From assembly GCA_009787645.1 (NCBI GenBank), contig WQSZ01000004.1, forward strand, positions 1 to 37,464: a stretch of 37,464 nucleotides of DNA. The letters run 5' to 3'. The notes below the pieces were generated by a model. That model was not told where the DNA came from and did no database searches. It was given only the letters and a program-made list of their open reading frames with translations. This document shows, in pieces, positions 1 through 7,995 of this stretch (the stretch's first letter is position 1; each line of letters begins with the position of its first letter). The position numbers and the translations under genes were made by a program. This stretch comes from Candidatus Fibrimonadales bacterium. GTDB taxonomy: Bacteria > Fibrobacterota > Fibrobacteria > Fibrobacterales > Fibrobacteraceae.

Positions 1-68
1 TAGCCGGATTCGAACCGACGACATGCAGCTCCCAAAGCTGCCGCTCTACCAGACTGAGCTACACTCCG
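1..68 (-). tRNA. tRNA-Pro (UGG), 3' end cut off by window edge
   Basis: The reverse complement folds as a tRNA. The acceptor 5' strand is CGGAGTG, the D arm is TAGCTCAGTCTGGTAGAGC, the anticodon stem GCAGC/GCTGC encloses the loop TTTGGGA, and the T arm is GTCGG-TTCGAAT-CCGGC. The loop gives anticodon UGG (proline). A 5' CGG acceptor start is typical of bacterial tRNA-Pro. Only two bases of the 3' acceptor strand lie inside the window, so the gene is partial. It lies directly downstream of fabF on the same strand. Confidence 0.93.
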
Positions 69-76
69 TTTATGGG

Positions 77-109
77 GTGTAGGGGCGGGCACAAGGCCCG
101 CTCCTACAC
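77..109. repeat. GC-rich hairpin between fabF and tRNA-Pro
   Basis: This is a 14-bp stem (77-90 with 96-109, one G-U pair) closed by a 5-nt loop. It contains the fabF stop codon at 104-106. No T-run follows on either strand, so it is not a standard Rho-independent terminator. Its form (short GC-rich palindrome at a gene end) resembles dispersed REP-type elements, but only one copy is visible here. It could also be an RNA processing or stabilising stem ahead of the tRNA. Confidence 0.7.
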
Positions 110-1342
110 TCTACCTAAAATAAATACGCTGTTATGACCACCGAACCCAAATGAATTTGACATAGCGTATTCAAATTTATGTTCAACTGCGCCTTTTGCG
201 CAGCAATCAAATGGTATTTCGGGATCCTGATTTTCCAAATTCAATGTTTGATGCAATTTTTGATCTGCAAGGGATTTTATGGTTACAATAGCTTCCATTC
301 CGCTTGCAGCGCCTAGCATGTGGCCAGTCATGGACTTTGAGCTGTTGATCTTCACATTGTCTATTTTGCCGCCAAACGCTTTGAGAATGGCTTTGCACTC
401 TGCAACATCGCCTCTCGGAGTGCTTGTGCCATGCGTATTTACATAGCCTATTTGCGAAATATCAAGGCCGGCATCTTTGAGTGCCAAAGAAACTGCCAAG
501 CACACGCCTTCACCGTCTTCTCTGGGAGCGCTCATGTGATATGCATCGCAGCTCGCTCCGTACCCTGCAACTCGTGCTAAAATTTTTGCACCACGTTTTT
601 TTGCATGGCTAAGAGACTCCAAAACCAAAACGCCGGAACCTTCGGCGAGCACAAAACCATTGCGGCCCACATCAAACGGACGGCTTGCCTTTTCAGGAGC
701 ATCGTTGTTTGTGGAAAGTGCTTTCATTGCAGCAAAGCCTGCTAACCCTATGGGGCAAACAGCTTCTTCTGTGCCACCGGCTACAACTATATCTGCCCTG
801 CCCAAACGAATCTGATCTGCGGCGGTGATAAATGAATGATTGGATGTTGCGCAAGCAGATACAGGGCTCCAGTTCGGGCCCATCCAGCCTAAGCGAATGC
901 CAATTTCACCTGCCACCATATTGCCTATGGCTTGAGGCACAAAGAAAGGAGACACGCCACGGGGCCCTTTTGTCTCTAAATTCACAGAGCTTTCTGAATA
1001 AATTTCCATGCCGCCCATGCCGGTTCCAACAATAACGCAAGCTCTGGTGATATCCACAGCGGTTTTAGAGTCTTCTATGCCGGCCATTTTAAGCGCAGTT
1101 TCTGCTGAATGAACGGCATACTGAATATTCCTTGAAATGCGCTTGCGGTCACGCTCGCTGTAATAGGGAGAGGCATCAAATTCTTTTATTTGCCCACCAA
1201 ACTTAACAGAGTAAGCCTCTGTGCTAAAGCGGTCAATAGGCCCAATGCCGGACTTGCCGGCAAGGAGATTATTCCACAATTCATCGGGAGTATTACCCAA
1301 ATTCGTAACACAACCCATTCCGGTAACAACAACTTCTTCCAT
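104..1342 (-). CDS. fabF: 3-oxoacyl-[acyl-carrier-protein] synthase II (FabF/KAS II)
   Basis: Condenses malonyl-ACP with a growing acyl-ACP in fatty acid elongation, in the cytoplasm. The 412-aa length is normal. The active-site Cys lies in SACATSNHS, and the two catalytic His lie in VNTHGTSTPRGD and SMTGHMLGAASG; the C-terminal SNSFGFGGHN is the usual KAS ending. I chose the ATG at 1342 (MEEVVVTGMG) because family homology begins there. An in-frame ATG 14 codons upstream would place the -10-like hexamer inside the coding region. TATATT sits 8 nt before the chosen ATG and there is no Shine-Dalgarno, so translation is probably leaderless. It follows recR with 19 nt between them. No acpP or fabD neighbours it. 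Confidence 0.96.
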   Translation of the reverse strand: MEEVVVTGMGCVTNLGNTPDELWNNLLAGKSGIGPIDRFSTEAYSVKFGGQIKEFDASPYYSERDRKRISRNIQYAVHSAETALKMAGIEDSKTAVDITRACVIVGTGMGGMEIYSESSVNLETKGPRGVSPFFVPQAIGNMVAGEIGIRLGWMGPNWSPVSACATSNHSFITAADQIRLGRADIVVAGGTEEAVCPIGLAGFAAMKALSTNNDAPEKASRPFDVGRNGFVLAEGSGVLVLESLSHAKKRGAKILARVAGYGASCDAYHMSAPREDGEGVCLAVSLALKDAGLDISQIGYVNTHGTSTPRGDVAECKAILKAFGGKIDNVKINSSKSMTGHMLGAASGMEAIVTIKSLADQKLHQTLNLENQDPEIPFDCCAKGAVEHKFEYAMSNSFGFGGHNSVFILGRV

Positions 1343-1350
1343 GGAAAAGG

Positions 1351-1361
1351 AATATAGAAAA
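1351..1361 (-). promoter_or_regulatory. -10-like element TTTTCTATATT of fabF
   Basis: On the minus strand TTTTC-TATATT directly follows the recR stop codon and ends 8 nt before the fabF ATG. No Shine-Dalgarno is present. Same motif and spacing class as many other starts in the window. Confidence 0.65.
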
Positions 1362-1961
1362 TTATAATTTAACCCGTTCTTCAAATGCTCTAAGCATTGT
1401 CACATCGTCTATGAAATCCAAGTCGCTACCCACAGGTATGCCACGGGCGAGCCTTGTGCGGTGGATTGCTGAGTTTGCGAGAATGCGGTCTATGTACAGG
1501 GCTGTGCTTTCTGCCTCAGGGCTTGACCCCAAGGCTAAGATCAGTTCTTTTACATTTTCCCGTTCTATGCGCTCCATAAGCTCCGGTATGTGCAGGGTTT
1601 CGGGTTTTATGCCGTCAAGCGGTGAGAGAACGCCGCCCAGCACAAAGTAAAGGCCCTTGTGCACGCCGCTGTTTTCAAAGGGCAAAATGTCGCTCGCTCT
1701 TTCCACAACGCAAAGAACCTCCCTGTCTCTGCCGGGGCTTGCGCATATTTGGCAAACTTCTTCTTCTGAAAATCCATAGCAGCGTGCGCAACGAATGAGC
1801 TTGGTTTTAGCCTCCATAAGAGCAGTGGCCAAATGCTCCATTTTTTCTCTATCACCCGATATTAAATGAAAAGCAAGCCTTCGGGCGGTTTTGCGCCCTA
1901 TGCTTGGCAATTTTGAAAATTCCTGCACCAGTTTTTCCAGCGCAGGGGGAGATGAATACAT
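1362..1961 (-). CDS. recR: Recombination mediator protein RecR
   Basis: RecR works with RecF and RecO to load RecA at single-stranded gaps. The 199-aa length is typical. It has an N-terminal HhH region (LPSIGRKTARRLAFHL), a four-Cys zinc finger (CARC and CQIC, residues about 58-72), a Toprim domain beginning LCVVERASD, and the C-terminal LARGIPVGSDLDFIDDVT motif. The ATG at 1961 is preceded by TAAATT ending 7 nt upstream and has no Shine-Dalgarno, so it is probably leaderless. The gene starts 16 nt after the stop of the upstream uncharacterised gene. The usual dnaX or YbaB partner is not adjacent. Confidence 0.96.
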   Translation of the reverse strand: MYSSPPALEKLVQEFSKLPSIGRKTARRLAFHLISGDREKMEHLATALMEAKTKLIRCARCYGFSEEEVCQICASPGRDREVLCVVERASDILPFENSGVHKGLYFVLGGVLSPLDGIKPETLHIPELMERIERENVKELILALGSSPEAESTALYIDRILANSAIHRTRLARGIPVGSDLDFIDDVTMLRAFEERVKL

Positions 1962-1968
1962 CCGCTAA

Positions 1969-1980
1969 AATTTAGAATTA
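1969..1980 (-). promoter_or_regulatory. -10-like element TAATTCTAAATT of recR
   Basis: The minus-strand element TAATTC-TAAATT overlaps the stop codon (1978-1980) of the upstream gene and ends 7 nt before the recR ATG. Confidence 0.55.
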
Positions 1981-2622
1981 TTCAGCGCTGCCTTTTTGAA
2001 GCTTAGCCAGAATCTCATCGAATTTGCTCATGGTTAAGCTGTAAGTGTCGTTGAACAACTTGGCCGAGGGGCCAGGTAAATCACCTATGCTTTTTTTGGC
2101 AAGCCTGTAGCCCTCTTCCACAGCAGCACGAACCTGCTCTATGTACTCTTCATCGGAAAGCTCCGGGGCAAGGCCTCTGAAGCTCATAGCAAAGTCAACT
2201 ATTCGCTGAGAGGTGTTTTCCGCATTCCAGTATTCCGGAACTTCTGCAGCTTTGACTTCTCCGCTTTTTTCCAATTCGGAGAGGTCGTAAAGAATGGAAT
2301 TCTCATTGTATTTGGCAAAGCCAACGCCGGCATCCATCAGGGCTTTTTTAGCCTCGTTTATGGACTGCATGAGCGTGGAACGTATTGAGCCTTGGAAAGC
2401 ATCCATGTCAAAATCGGCAAAGCCTTTTCCAACTACGCTGTCTGTGGCGTTTCCGTGGTCTTGTTTCTCTTGAGCCGCATCACTGATTTCCAGCTTGTCT
2501 GTTGGCTGGTTGTGTTTGGCTACTGCCTCGGCAACGGTTTGCGAACCGGTTTTGCTTTCGGTTTTAGTCGGCTCGTAAGTTTTTACAGCCGATGTTGCGG
2601 GTTTATTTGTGCTAACTTCCAT
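1978..2622 (-). CDS. Uncharacterised helical protein (possible DUF5610-like)
   Basis: A soluble 214-aa protein without signal peptide or membrane segment. Residues 1-65 are low-complexity (Thr/Lys/Ala/Gln rich) and include DKLEISDAA, reminiscent of the leaders of flagellar hook-associated or FlgM-type proteins. Residues 70-214 are mostly helical and contain EEGYRLAKKSIGDLPGPSAK and FNDTYSLTMSKFDEIL. This GYxxAKxxxGDLPG...TYxxxMxKFDE pattern reminds me of DUF5610 proteins, but I could not confirm it. The ATG at 2622 is chosen because AAGGAG lies 7 nt upstream; an ATG seven codons earlier would put that site inside the gene. It follows the CotH gene by 54 nt and may be its read-through partner. 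Confidence 0.8.
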   Translation of the reverse strand: MEVSTNKPATSAVKTYEPTKTESKTGSQTVAEAVAKHNQPTDKLEISDAAQEKQDHGNATDSVVGKGFADFDMDAFQGSIRSTLMQSINEAKKALMDAGVGFAKYNENSILYDLSELEKSGEVKAAEVPEYWNAENTSQRIVDFAMSFRGLAPELSDEEYIEQVRAAVEEGYRLAKKSIGDLPGPSAKLFNDTYSLTMSKFDEILAKLQKGSAE

Positions 2623-2676
2623 GATACACTCCTTTTTTACCATATATCGGCAGATCTAAAAGAAACCTTTAGCGTT

Positions 2677-4218
2677 TTACCTAACAGGCACCCTTAAAAT
2701 GCGTTTTTCGCTGCCAAACGACACTTTTACTATGTACATGCCTTTTGGCAAGTCATTTAACGGAATGGAATAGGTTCCGTTTGCGAAATTCACAGTTTTT
2801 TGCAATTTTCCGTGAATTGTGTAAATGTCAACACGAACATCGCCTTTAGCTTGCAGCTCCAAGCCGTTTTTTATAAGTGTCGGAGGCTGCTGCTGAATAT
2901 CCTTGGACATGTCTATGTTCCATTTATTGAGTTCATCCCCAAAGAATTTTACACGATCAGTCCACCATTTTTTCAACTTGTCTATTTCCGCATTATACTG
3001 AGTTATTGTAAGAGCAGTCACATTTGCATTTGAACATGTGGCTCCACTACCACAGCCCTGATAATTCTTAGTCGCCGAAGTTTTTATTGCGCCGGTCAGA
3101 GAGTCTATGAATGTTGGCATTTCAGTTGTAAAGACAGTTTTATATTTGTCCCATGTTTTTTTGAATTTGACCAAAAATACGGTGTCTGCCCAAAGCCTTT
3201 GGTAAAAAGCATGTCTCGGATTTATTTGGCCATTGCTCTTAGTGAAATGCGTATAAGTCATCACACCGTTAAATTCTCCTGTGGACAAGTCAAAATCCCA
3301 AAGAGGCCCTGCATGAATTCTCTGCCCAACATCCTTATACGCAAAGTTGGAGCCAGGCAAACCGCCTGATTGTGAATGGCTGTTGAAGTCGTGGTTATCC
3401 ATAAGTTGTTGTATCAATACGTATTTGGCAAAACTTTCCAAATCTATCAAGTTGCGGTAGCCGTTTTCAGGAAATGAATTTAAATACATGGAATCAACCA
3501 AACTGTTGAGATCATTTTTCACAAAACGATAACCTGTAGAATCCGGCAAATCCTCCGGAGATTTTATAAATGTGGTCAGATTATACCTGTTCGTGGTAAA
3601 ATAGTTCTGGCACTCATCCGATGCAGGGGAGTGAAAATCAAATTCCGCCAGCCAACCGGCTTTATTGTCTATGTCAACCCTGCCTGGATTGACTTGAATC
3701 TGTTCCGTAAACAGGTATATTCCCCTGTAAATATTGTTTATATATAGTTCTACGAATTGAAAAGTTGGTGTGTAAGCTAATCCCAAACGCTGACCTAGCG
3801 AAAAAGCCATCGCATTCAAAGTGGAAGTTTTATCATAGTGATTTGCCAACAGAACCCAACTCCTAGCAGCTTCTTTTCCAAAAACTGAGACTTTTTTATC
3901 AAACTTTATTCTGAAAGGTCTCTTTTCCACGGTTGCGGTAGAATTTCCACGTAACCTTATGGAGTCGGGCTGCGCACTTCTCGTTAGATTGTTTCCTTTC
4001 GGATCTGTCAACTTAAATTCTGTTATAGCAACATAATCAAATGCATAGATTTGTGTGAGCGATGGCATACCCCAACCCCAACCGCCGCCACTGTTGCTAT
4101 TGCAGCCATTGTCAGTCTTGTAACTCGGCATCTGGCTATCCTTCGTAGTTACCCTAATTTCGGGAATCTGCGCAAATGAAAGGACGCTTAGAAAAAACAC
4201 TGCGATTATTTGTTTCAT
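2677..4218 (-). CDS. Secreted CotH-type protein kinase with C-terminal sorting-like domain
   Basis: A 513-aa exported protein with signal peptide (residues 1-16). The CotH-kinase family signatures are RLRGNST (88-94), KRPFRIKF (99-106), LFTEQ (around 170), DNHDFNSHS (274-282) and GPLWDFD (304-310). Characterised CotH proteins are atypical kinases that phosphorylate serine on spore-coat proteins, so a secreted or surface protein is the likely substrate here. About the last 60 residues form a small beta-sandwich-like module (VDIYTIHGK...GMYIVKV, then basic residues) like type IX or Fibrobacter C-terminal targeting domains, which suggests surface display. A very strong Shine-Dalgarno (GGGAGGT) precedes the ATG. 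It is the last gene of the five-gene VTC cluster, 11 nt after the porin gene. Confidence 0.9.
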   Translation of the reverse strand: MKQIIAVFFLSVLSFAQIPEIRVTTKDSQMPSYKTDNGCNSNSGGGWGWGMPSLTQIYAFDYVAITEFKLTDPKGNNLTRSAQPDSIRLRGNSTATVEKRPFRIKFDKKVSVFGKEAARSWVLLANHYDKTSTLNAMAFSLGQRLGLAYTPTFQFVELYINNIYRGIYLFTEQIQVNPGRVDIDNKAGWLAEFDFHSPASDECQNYFTTNRYNLTTFIKSPEDLPDSTGYRFVKNDLNSLVDSMYLNSFPENGYRNLIDLESFAKYVLIQQLMDNHDFNSHSQSGGLPGSNFAYKDVGQRIHAGPLWDFDLSTGEFNGVMTYTHFTKSNGQINPRHAFYQRLWADTVFLVKFKKTWDKYKTVFTTEMPTFIDSLTGAIKTSATKNYQGCGSGATCSNANVTALTITQYNAEIDKLKKWWTDRVKFFGDELNKWNIDMSKDIQQQPPTLIKNGLELQAKGDVRVDIYTIHGKLQKTVNFANGTYSIPLNDLPKGMYIVKVSFGSEKRILRVPVR

Positions 4219-4229
4219 AATTACCTCCC

Positions 4230-5243
4230 TTAAAAGATTACCACAACTTCGCTGTCAAAACGACGATGAGTTTGTTCGCTATCTCTATCAATTACTTTCA
4301 AACGTGTTCCATAAGTGTTTCGCCACTGAAATGCGGAATTCTTCGCAAAACCAAGTGTTATGCCTGCCCTCAGTTGAGCTTCAAAATTCTGGCTTCCCAT
4401 ATCTTCCATGTAAATTGCCGCCTCTGCAATGGGAATTACCTGCCGCAAACTCTTAAGCCCGGTCTCTATGGGAAAATATTCCTGCATCCTGGCTCCCAAA
4501 ATTAAAACATCCCTGTTTTCCCATTTTTTAACATCAAGATTATTGCCAAAAGTAAATTCTGTTTCGCTCACAAAAATCTTTGCCGTATATTTAAAGGAAA
4601 CAGAAGTTGCCCATGTGATTAAATCGTAATCCGAGGCTGTGAAATGCCCTATTATGCCGGCTAAAATCAAATTGGTATTTTGACTTTCGTATTCAACGCT
4701 GTAATTCTGAAGAAAAAGCTCCCGAACATCATCTGCCGGCCACGAAAAACCGCCTATCAAACGCCAGTTTTCATCGAGCTTATGGCGATACTGAATGGTT
4801 AAATCATGCTCTAAAAGCCTAAACGCCTCTAATCTATCGTTTATCACCGAGCGTTTATGAAAATAGCGTTCGTCAACTCCGGCCTTCTCCTCCAACCCAA
4901 AAGCCTTTTTCATATAACCCACACGCACACCGCCAAAATCCGCAAAGTTATATTGCCCAAAAAGCTTGTCTATCACCATTGCGCTGTCTCTGTCTTTGTA
5001 TTCAAAACCTAACTCCGCTCGAACTTTCTTTACAGGACGTGCGGAAATATTAATTTTTCCATAACCGATTTTATTGTATTCGGTTTCATCTTTATGCACT
5101 TTGTTATTTATATCAAAGCCAACTTCGAGAACACCCGACACTTTTATTTCATCTTCATTTTTTCCTTTCTTTTCCTTCTTTTCATCTTCCTGCGCAAAAA
5201 CAGAAACAAAAAACAATGCCAAAATTAAAGTACCGAGACGCAT
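4230..5243 (-). CDS. Outer-membrane porin-like protein (phosphate-selective OprP/OprO type suggested)
   Basis: A 337-aa protein with signal peptide (to about residue 17), then a short highly charged Lys/Glu stretch, alternating beta-strand pattern throughout and a terminal Phe (VVVIF), as expected for an outer-membrane barrel. The segment VRVGYMKKAFGLEEKAG followed by RYFHKRSVI and RLLEHDLTIQY has the look of OprP/OprO-family porins (strand, then GRxKxPFGLE, then ERS). I see no unique substrate-binding signature, so phosphate selectivity is inference. It begins 2 nt after the DUF4956 gene with GAGGG as ribosome binding site, and ends 11 nt before the CotH gene, so it belongs to this operon. 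Confidence 0.8.
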   Translation of the reverse strand: MRLGTLILALFFVSVFAQEDEKKEKKGKNEDEIKVSGVLEVGFDINNKVHKDETEYNKIGYGKINISARPVKKVRAELGFEYKDRDSAMVIDKLFGQYNFADFGGVRVGYMKKAFGLEEKAGVDERYFHKRSVINDRLEAFRLLEHDLTIQYRHKLDENWRLIGGFSWPADDVRELFLQNYSVEYESQNTNLILAGIIGHFTASDYDLITWATSVSFKYTAKIFVSETEFTFGNNLDVKKWENRDVLILGARMQEYFPIETGLKSLRQVIPIAEAAIYMEDMGSQNFEAQLRAGITLGFAKNSAFQWRNTYGTRLKVIDRDSEQTHRRFDSEVVVIF

Positions 5244-5245
5244 AT

Positions 5246-5842
5246 CTAGACCCTCTTATAAACCAGCTTAACCTCTGCGCTATCCGTTAAATAATTCATT
5301 TTTATCAACGCAACTTTAACAACTTCATAACCAAAACGATTTTTTATGTCATCGTAGAGTTCTTGCCTTTTTCCCTTTCCCAGCAATTTGGTATTATCGT
5401 ATAGCAAAACAACGGTGTCCACATTGCCCATAAATGCCTTTTCGCAAATAAACATGCTGCTGACCAGCAAAACGTCTGCCAAAAGAACCGCAAACAACGG
5501 AAGCTCCTCGGTGGCCAATGAATTCATAACACCGAGAATTATTGACGCAAACAGGAATGTCATTTCACGAATTTGTATTTGCTCGGTTCTATAACGCAAG
5601 ATTGAGAGAATTGCAAACAAGCCAAAGGCAAAACCGGTCTTCACTTTTACCGAAGCGAGAAGCGATGTAACCAAGAAAATCAAAACATTGGACATTATAA
5701 AGCTAAAGGAATATTCCCTTATGCGATGTTCCTTTGCATAAATGCCACAAATCAAGACATAAGCAAATATTATATTCATCACAAAGCGTGCGCCAAGCGA
5801 TGTTATAAAACTCCAATCATCCGGACCTATAAATACGTTCAT
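5246..5842 (-). CDS. DUF4956 integral membrane protein
   Basis: A 198-aa inner-membrane protein with about four transmembrane segments in its first 135 residues and a cytoplasmic C-terminal domain of about 65 residues. The segment GFAFGLFAILSILRYRTE followed by IREMTFLFASIILGVMNSL is the hallmark of DUF4956. The conserved RYRT and IREMT residues between membrane segments suggest a cytosolic functional site. The function is unknown. The family is commonly adjacent to VTC-domain polymerases, and here the two genes share an ATGA junction (5839-5842), so they are translationally coupled. AAGGAG lies 6 nt before the ATG. It may anchor the VTC protein or translocate its product. Confidence 0.93.
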   Translation of the reverse strand: MNVFIGPDDWSFITSLGARFVMNIIFAYVLICGIYAKEHRIREYSFSFIMSNVLIFLVTSLLASVKVKTGFAFGLFAILSILRYRTEQIQIREMTFLFASIILGVMNSLATEELPLFAVLLADVLLVSSMFICEKAFMGNVDTVVLLYDNTKLLGKGKRQELYDDIKNRFGYEVVKVALIKMNYLTDSAEVKLVYKRV

Positions 5843-6630
5843 ACTGAACTCCTTTCATAAACTAATTTTTTTATTCTCGGCAAGAATCTGTTTTTCTTTA
5901 CATTCTCATGAGTTAATGCAATTCCAATTGCATATTTGGAAAAACCGGAGGGGTTTTTATGTATTCTGCGGAAAAATTCCTGAGAAACGGTTATGTCGGG
6001 GCTTCTCTCTCTTTTCAATTCTACTATTGCGGTGTTGCTCAGTTTAAATTCCTCATTGTTATAGCCGTATTTAACGCCAAAGTCAAGAGTCATTCTTTCG
6101 GGGAAGTGTTTGTTCAAAAGTGTTATGCGGTTAAAATAAACAAAGAGAGACGGGGCCAAATTTTCAACCTTGTATCCGTTGTTTTGCACCAAAGACAAAA
6201 AGCCGTTATCGAAATTCGCAAGATCTTCAAGTATGGGGATATTTGGTGCTTCTTCTCTGATTTTATCTCTGCGCTGGCGGAACTTAATTGTTTTTCCGGT
6301 ATTGAGCTTTTGCTTTATCTCGTTGAAAATTTTGCCGTTGCTCAAATATTTCCGAGTGCGGAACTTAAATCTGTTTGCCCGCTTGTTGTGATGCAGATTA
6401 AAGCAGAGCAATTCCGGTGTATCAAAATAAACCGTTCTGTAGCTTTGAATAACGCCATTGTTTATTTCAAGCAAGGAGTAGTCGTTTTGAATGTTTTTCA
6501 AAAAATCAAGAGCGGTATCAACTTTTAAAACAAACTTCGTATCAAACCTGTTCAAAAAAGACATAGCCTTGGATTCTTCAAGCGAAGAGCGTGAAAAAGC
6601 CTGCAAGTCATTTTGAAAAAGTTCAAACAT
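5839..6630 (-). CDS. VTC-domain polyphosphate polymerase family protein
   Basis: A 263-aa cytosolic protein of the VTC domain, a triphosphate-tunnel fold that in yeast Vtc4 makes polyphosphate from ATP. The expected tunnel residues can be followed in order: K32 in RFDTK, YFDT (68-71), R91 and R93 in FRTR, E104 and K106 in NEIK, R168 in FNRIT, R179 in RMTLDFG, E204 and K206 in VELK, and S231-K232 in GFSKY. The catalytic site therefore looks intact. It lacks the SPX and membrane parts of the yeast protein; the adjacent DUF4956 gene could supply the latter. The start at 6630 overlaps the upstream stop as TAATG, with AGGGAAGG 7 nt upstream. An earlier in-frame ATG at 6690 lies inside the previous gene and lacks homology. 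Confidence 0.92.
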   Translation of the reverse strand: MFELFQNDLQAFSRSSLEESKAMSFLNRFDTKFVLKVDTALDFLKNIQNDYSLLEINNGVIQSYRTVYFDTPELLCFNLHHNKRANRFKFRTRKYLSNGKIFNEIKQKLNTGKTIKFRQRRDKIREEAPNIPILEDLANFDNGFLSLVQNNGYKVENLAPSLFVYFNRITLLNKHFPERMTLDFGVKYGYNNEEFKLSNTAIVELKRERSPDITVSQEFFRRIHKNPSGFSKYAIGIALTHENVKKNRFLPRIKKLVYERSSV

Positions 6631-7937
6631 TATGAGCCTTCCCTGAGAGTCAGGAACTTTTTTATGTTTTCTATATTGGCACCACTGCAATCTATCGCTG
6701 ATTTTCTCCTTGAAGCCACAGTGCCACTGCCTCCGGTAACAGTTAAAGTGCCGGTTACTTTTATGCCGTCATCGTTAGCTTCAATATTGATATGACCGCC
6801 GATCATGGACATGTTTCCATCTATGTTTATTCCTTTTGACTTATCTCCTGTGCTTTTTATAGTCAAACTTCCACCTTCAATAGATAAATTTCCATCTGCC
6901 TTTATTCCTGCGGCATTGCTGGTAGTATCTTCCTTGGAGTCATCTATGTGCCTGCCACCGCTGGTATGTATATCTATAGTTCCACCTTCAATTTTCATAT
7001 CATTCTTTGACCTTATTCCCTTTGAGCCGTCGCCGGAAACATTCAGTTTAATTTCGGCATTCATACTTATGCTTGTGGAACCGGCACTTGCTATTCCGTG
7101 AGATTTTACGCCTTTAGTGTTAGCAGCAATTCTACCGCCGGAAACTTTAACATTCAAGCGCTCGCTTTGAATTGCATCACCTTTGCTGATAATGTTTATG
7201 GTTCCGCCTTCAACAATGATAGTGTCATTCGCATGAATGCCGTCTCTCTCAGCTTCCGGTATTGTTATGCACCCGTTTTGTATTTTAAAATAGCCGTCCG
7301 AAACTATCGCATGACTGGACTTTCCTTTTACTTCCAATAAGCCACCGCCTTGAAAAACAAGTGACCCTTCGCTGAAAAATGTCGCTTTTTTCGATGAATC
7401 CGGAGTCCAACCGAGCCCGTCTGACAGGCTATTTTCCCCTGCCAAATATACGGATATTCTTTTGCCGTTTTGAATATTGATAGCCGGACCTCTAGGGTTT
7501 GTTATGTTTACTTTGTTCAAATAAAGCCCTATTCTATGCGAACCGTCAATTTTAAGCGAACCGTTGGTTGTGGTTCCGCTTACAATAAAATTGTATTGCG
7601 TCTTTGCCTTTGGAGCATCTACAACCACATCTTCTCCATTTATAACGATTGTAACTGTATCGCTATTTGCAATGACTTTAACTGTATCGCCAGAGGCATT
7701 CTCAACTTTCTTGCCCTCGCTATTCTCTATTGTGGGAGCACTTCCGTTATTATATGTAATTCTAATGATGGAATCCACTTCCATGTCGGCGGTACCTGCT
7801 TTACCACATTCAAATTTAACATTCTCTATGCTACTGCTGCCGCTGCTGTTGCCATTACTCGGTGAATTTGGCGAATCACTGCTGCAGGAGGCGAAAAATG
7901 CTAAGAATGGGAGCGAGAATAGGAGTTTTAACTTCAT
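6630..7937 (-). CDS. Lipoprotein with carbohydrate-binding parallel beta-helix (Cthe_2159-like, DUF4353)
   Basis: A 435-aa lipoprotein: signal peptide and lipobox FASC with Cys18, then a Ser/Asn/Gly linker to about residue 37. The rest has the short-strand repetition of a right-handed beta-helix (LSIEGGSLTIKS, MKIEGGTIDIHT, MSMIGGHINIEA, LTVTGGSGTV). Repeated GIHANDTI, AGIKADG and DGIKVTG turns carry the acidic residues typical of the Cthe_2159 / carbohydrate-binding DUF4353 family; Clostridium thermocellum Cthe_2159 is reported to bind cellulose and acidic sugars. It is probably outer-membrane anchored and could be the substrate, anchor or polysaccharide-binding part of the cluster. It is the first gene of the five-gene unit, coupled to the VTC gene by TAATG. 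AGTTTTACTATT lies immediately before the ATG. Confidence 0.87.
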   Translation of the reverse strand: MKLKLLFSLPFLAFFASCSSDSPNSPSNGNSSGSSSIENVKFECGKAGTADMEVDSIIRITYNNGSAPTIENSEGKKVENASGDTVKVIANSDTVTIVINGEDVVVDAPKAKTQYNFIVSGTTTNGSLKIDGSHRIGLYLNKVNITNPRGPAINIQNGKRISVYLAGENSLSDGLGWTPDSSKKATFFSEGSLVFQGGGLLEVKGKSSHAIVSDGYFKIQNGCITIPEAERDGIHANDTIIVEGGTINIISKGDAIQSERLNVKVSGGRIAANTKGVKSHGIASAGSTSISMNAEIKLNVSGDGSKGIRSKNDMKIEGGTIDIHTSGGRHIDDSKEDTTSNAAGIKADGNLSIEGGSLTIKSTGDKSKGINIDGNMSMIGGHINIEANDDGIKVTGTLTVTGGSGTVASRRKSAIDCSGANIENIKKFLTLREGS

Positions 7938-7960
7938 AATAGTAAAACTACATTTTTTTT

Positions 7961-7995
7961 CGGCAAAATGTTACAAAAATGTTAAGATTTTGCCG
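7961..7995. repeat. 9-bp inverted repeat at the lspA 3' end
   Basis: CGGCAAAAT (7961-7969) and ATTTTGCCG (7987-7995) are perfect inverted arms with a 17-nt spacer. The element overlaps the end of lspA and lies upstream of the beta-helix lipoprotein gene. In the transcribed direction it is followed by an A-run, not a T-run, so it is not a standard terminator. It could be a regulator site for the operon or an mRNA 3' stem. Confidence 0.5.

Noticed and set aside
1342-1384. Upstream start giving fabF 14 extra residues
   Set aside because: The extra residues do not fit the KAS family N-terminus and would span the promoter element and the recR stop region.
5959-6528. 189-codon open frame on the plus strand opposite the VTC gene
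   Set aside because: It lies wholly inside a gene with clear family residues, has no start signals and no domain-like sequence; it is a shadow frame.
7961-7995. Rho-independent terminator of lspA
   Set aside because: In the transcribed direction the stem is followed by an A-run instead of a T-run, so it is listed as an inverted repeat instead.
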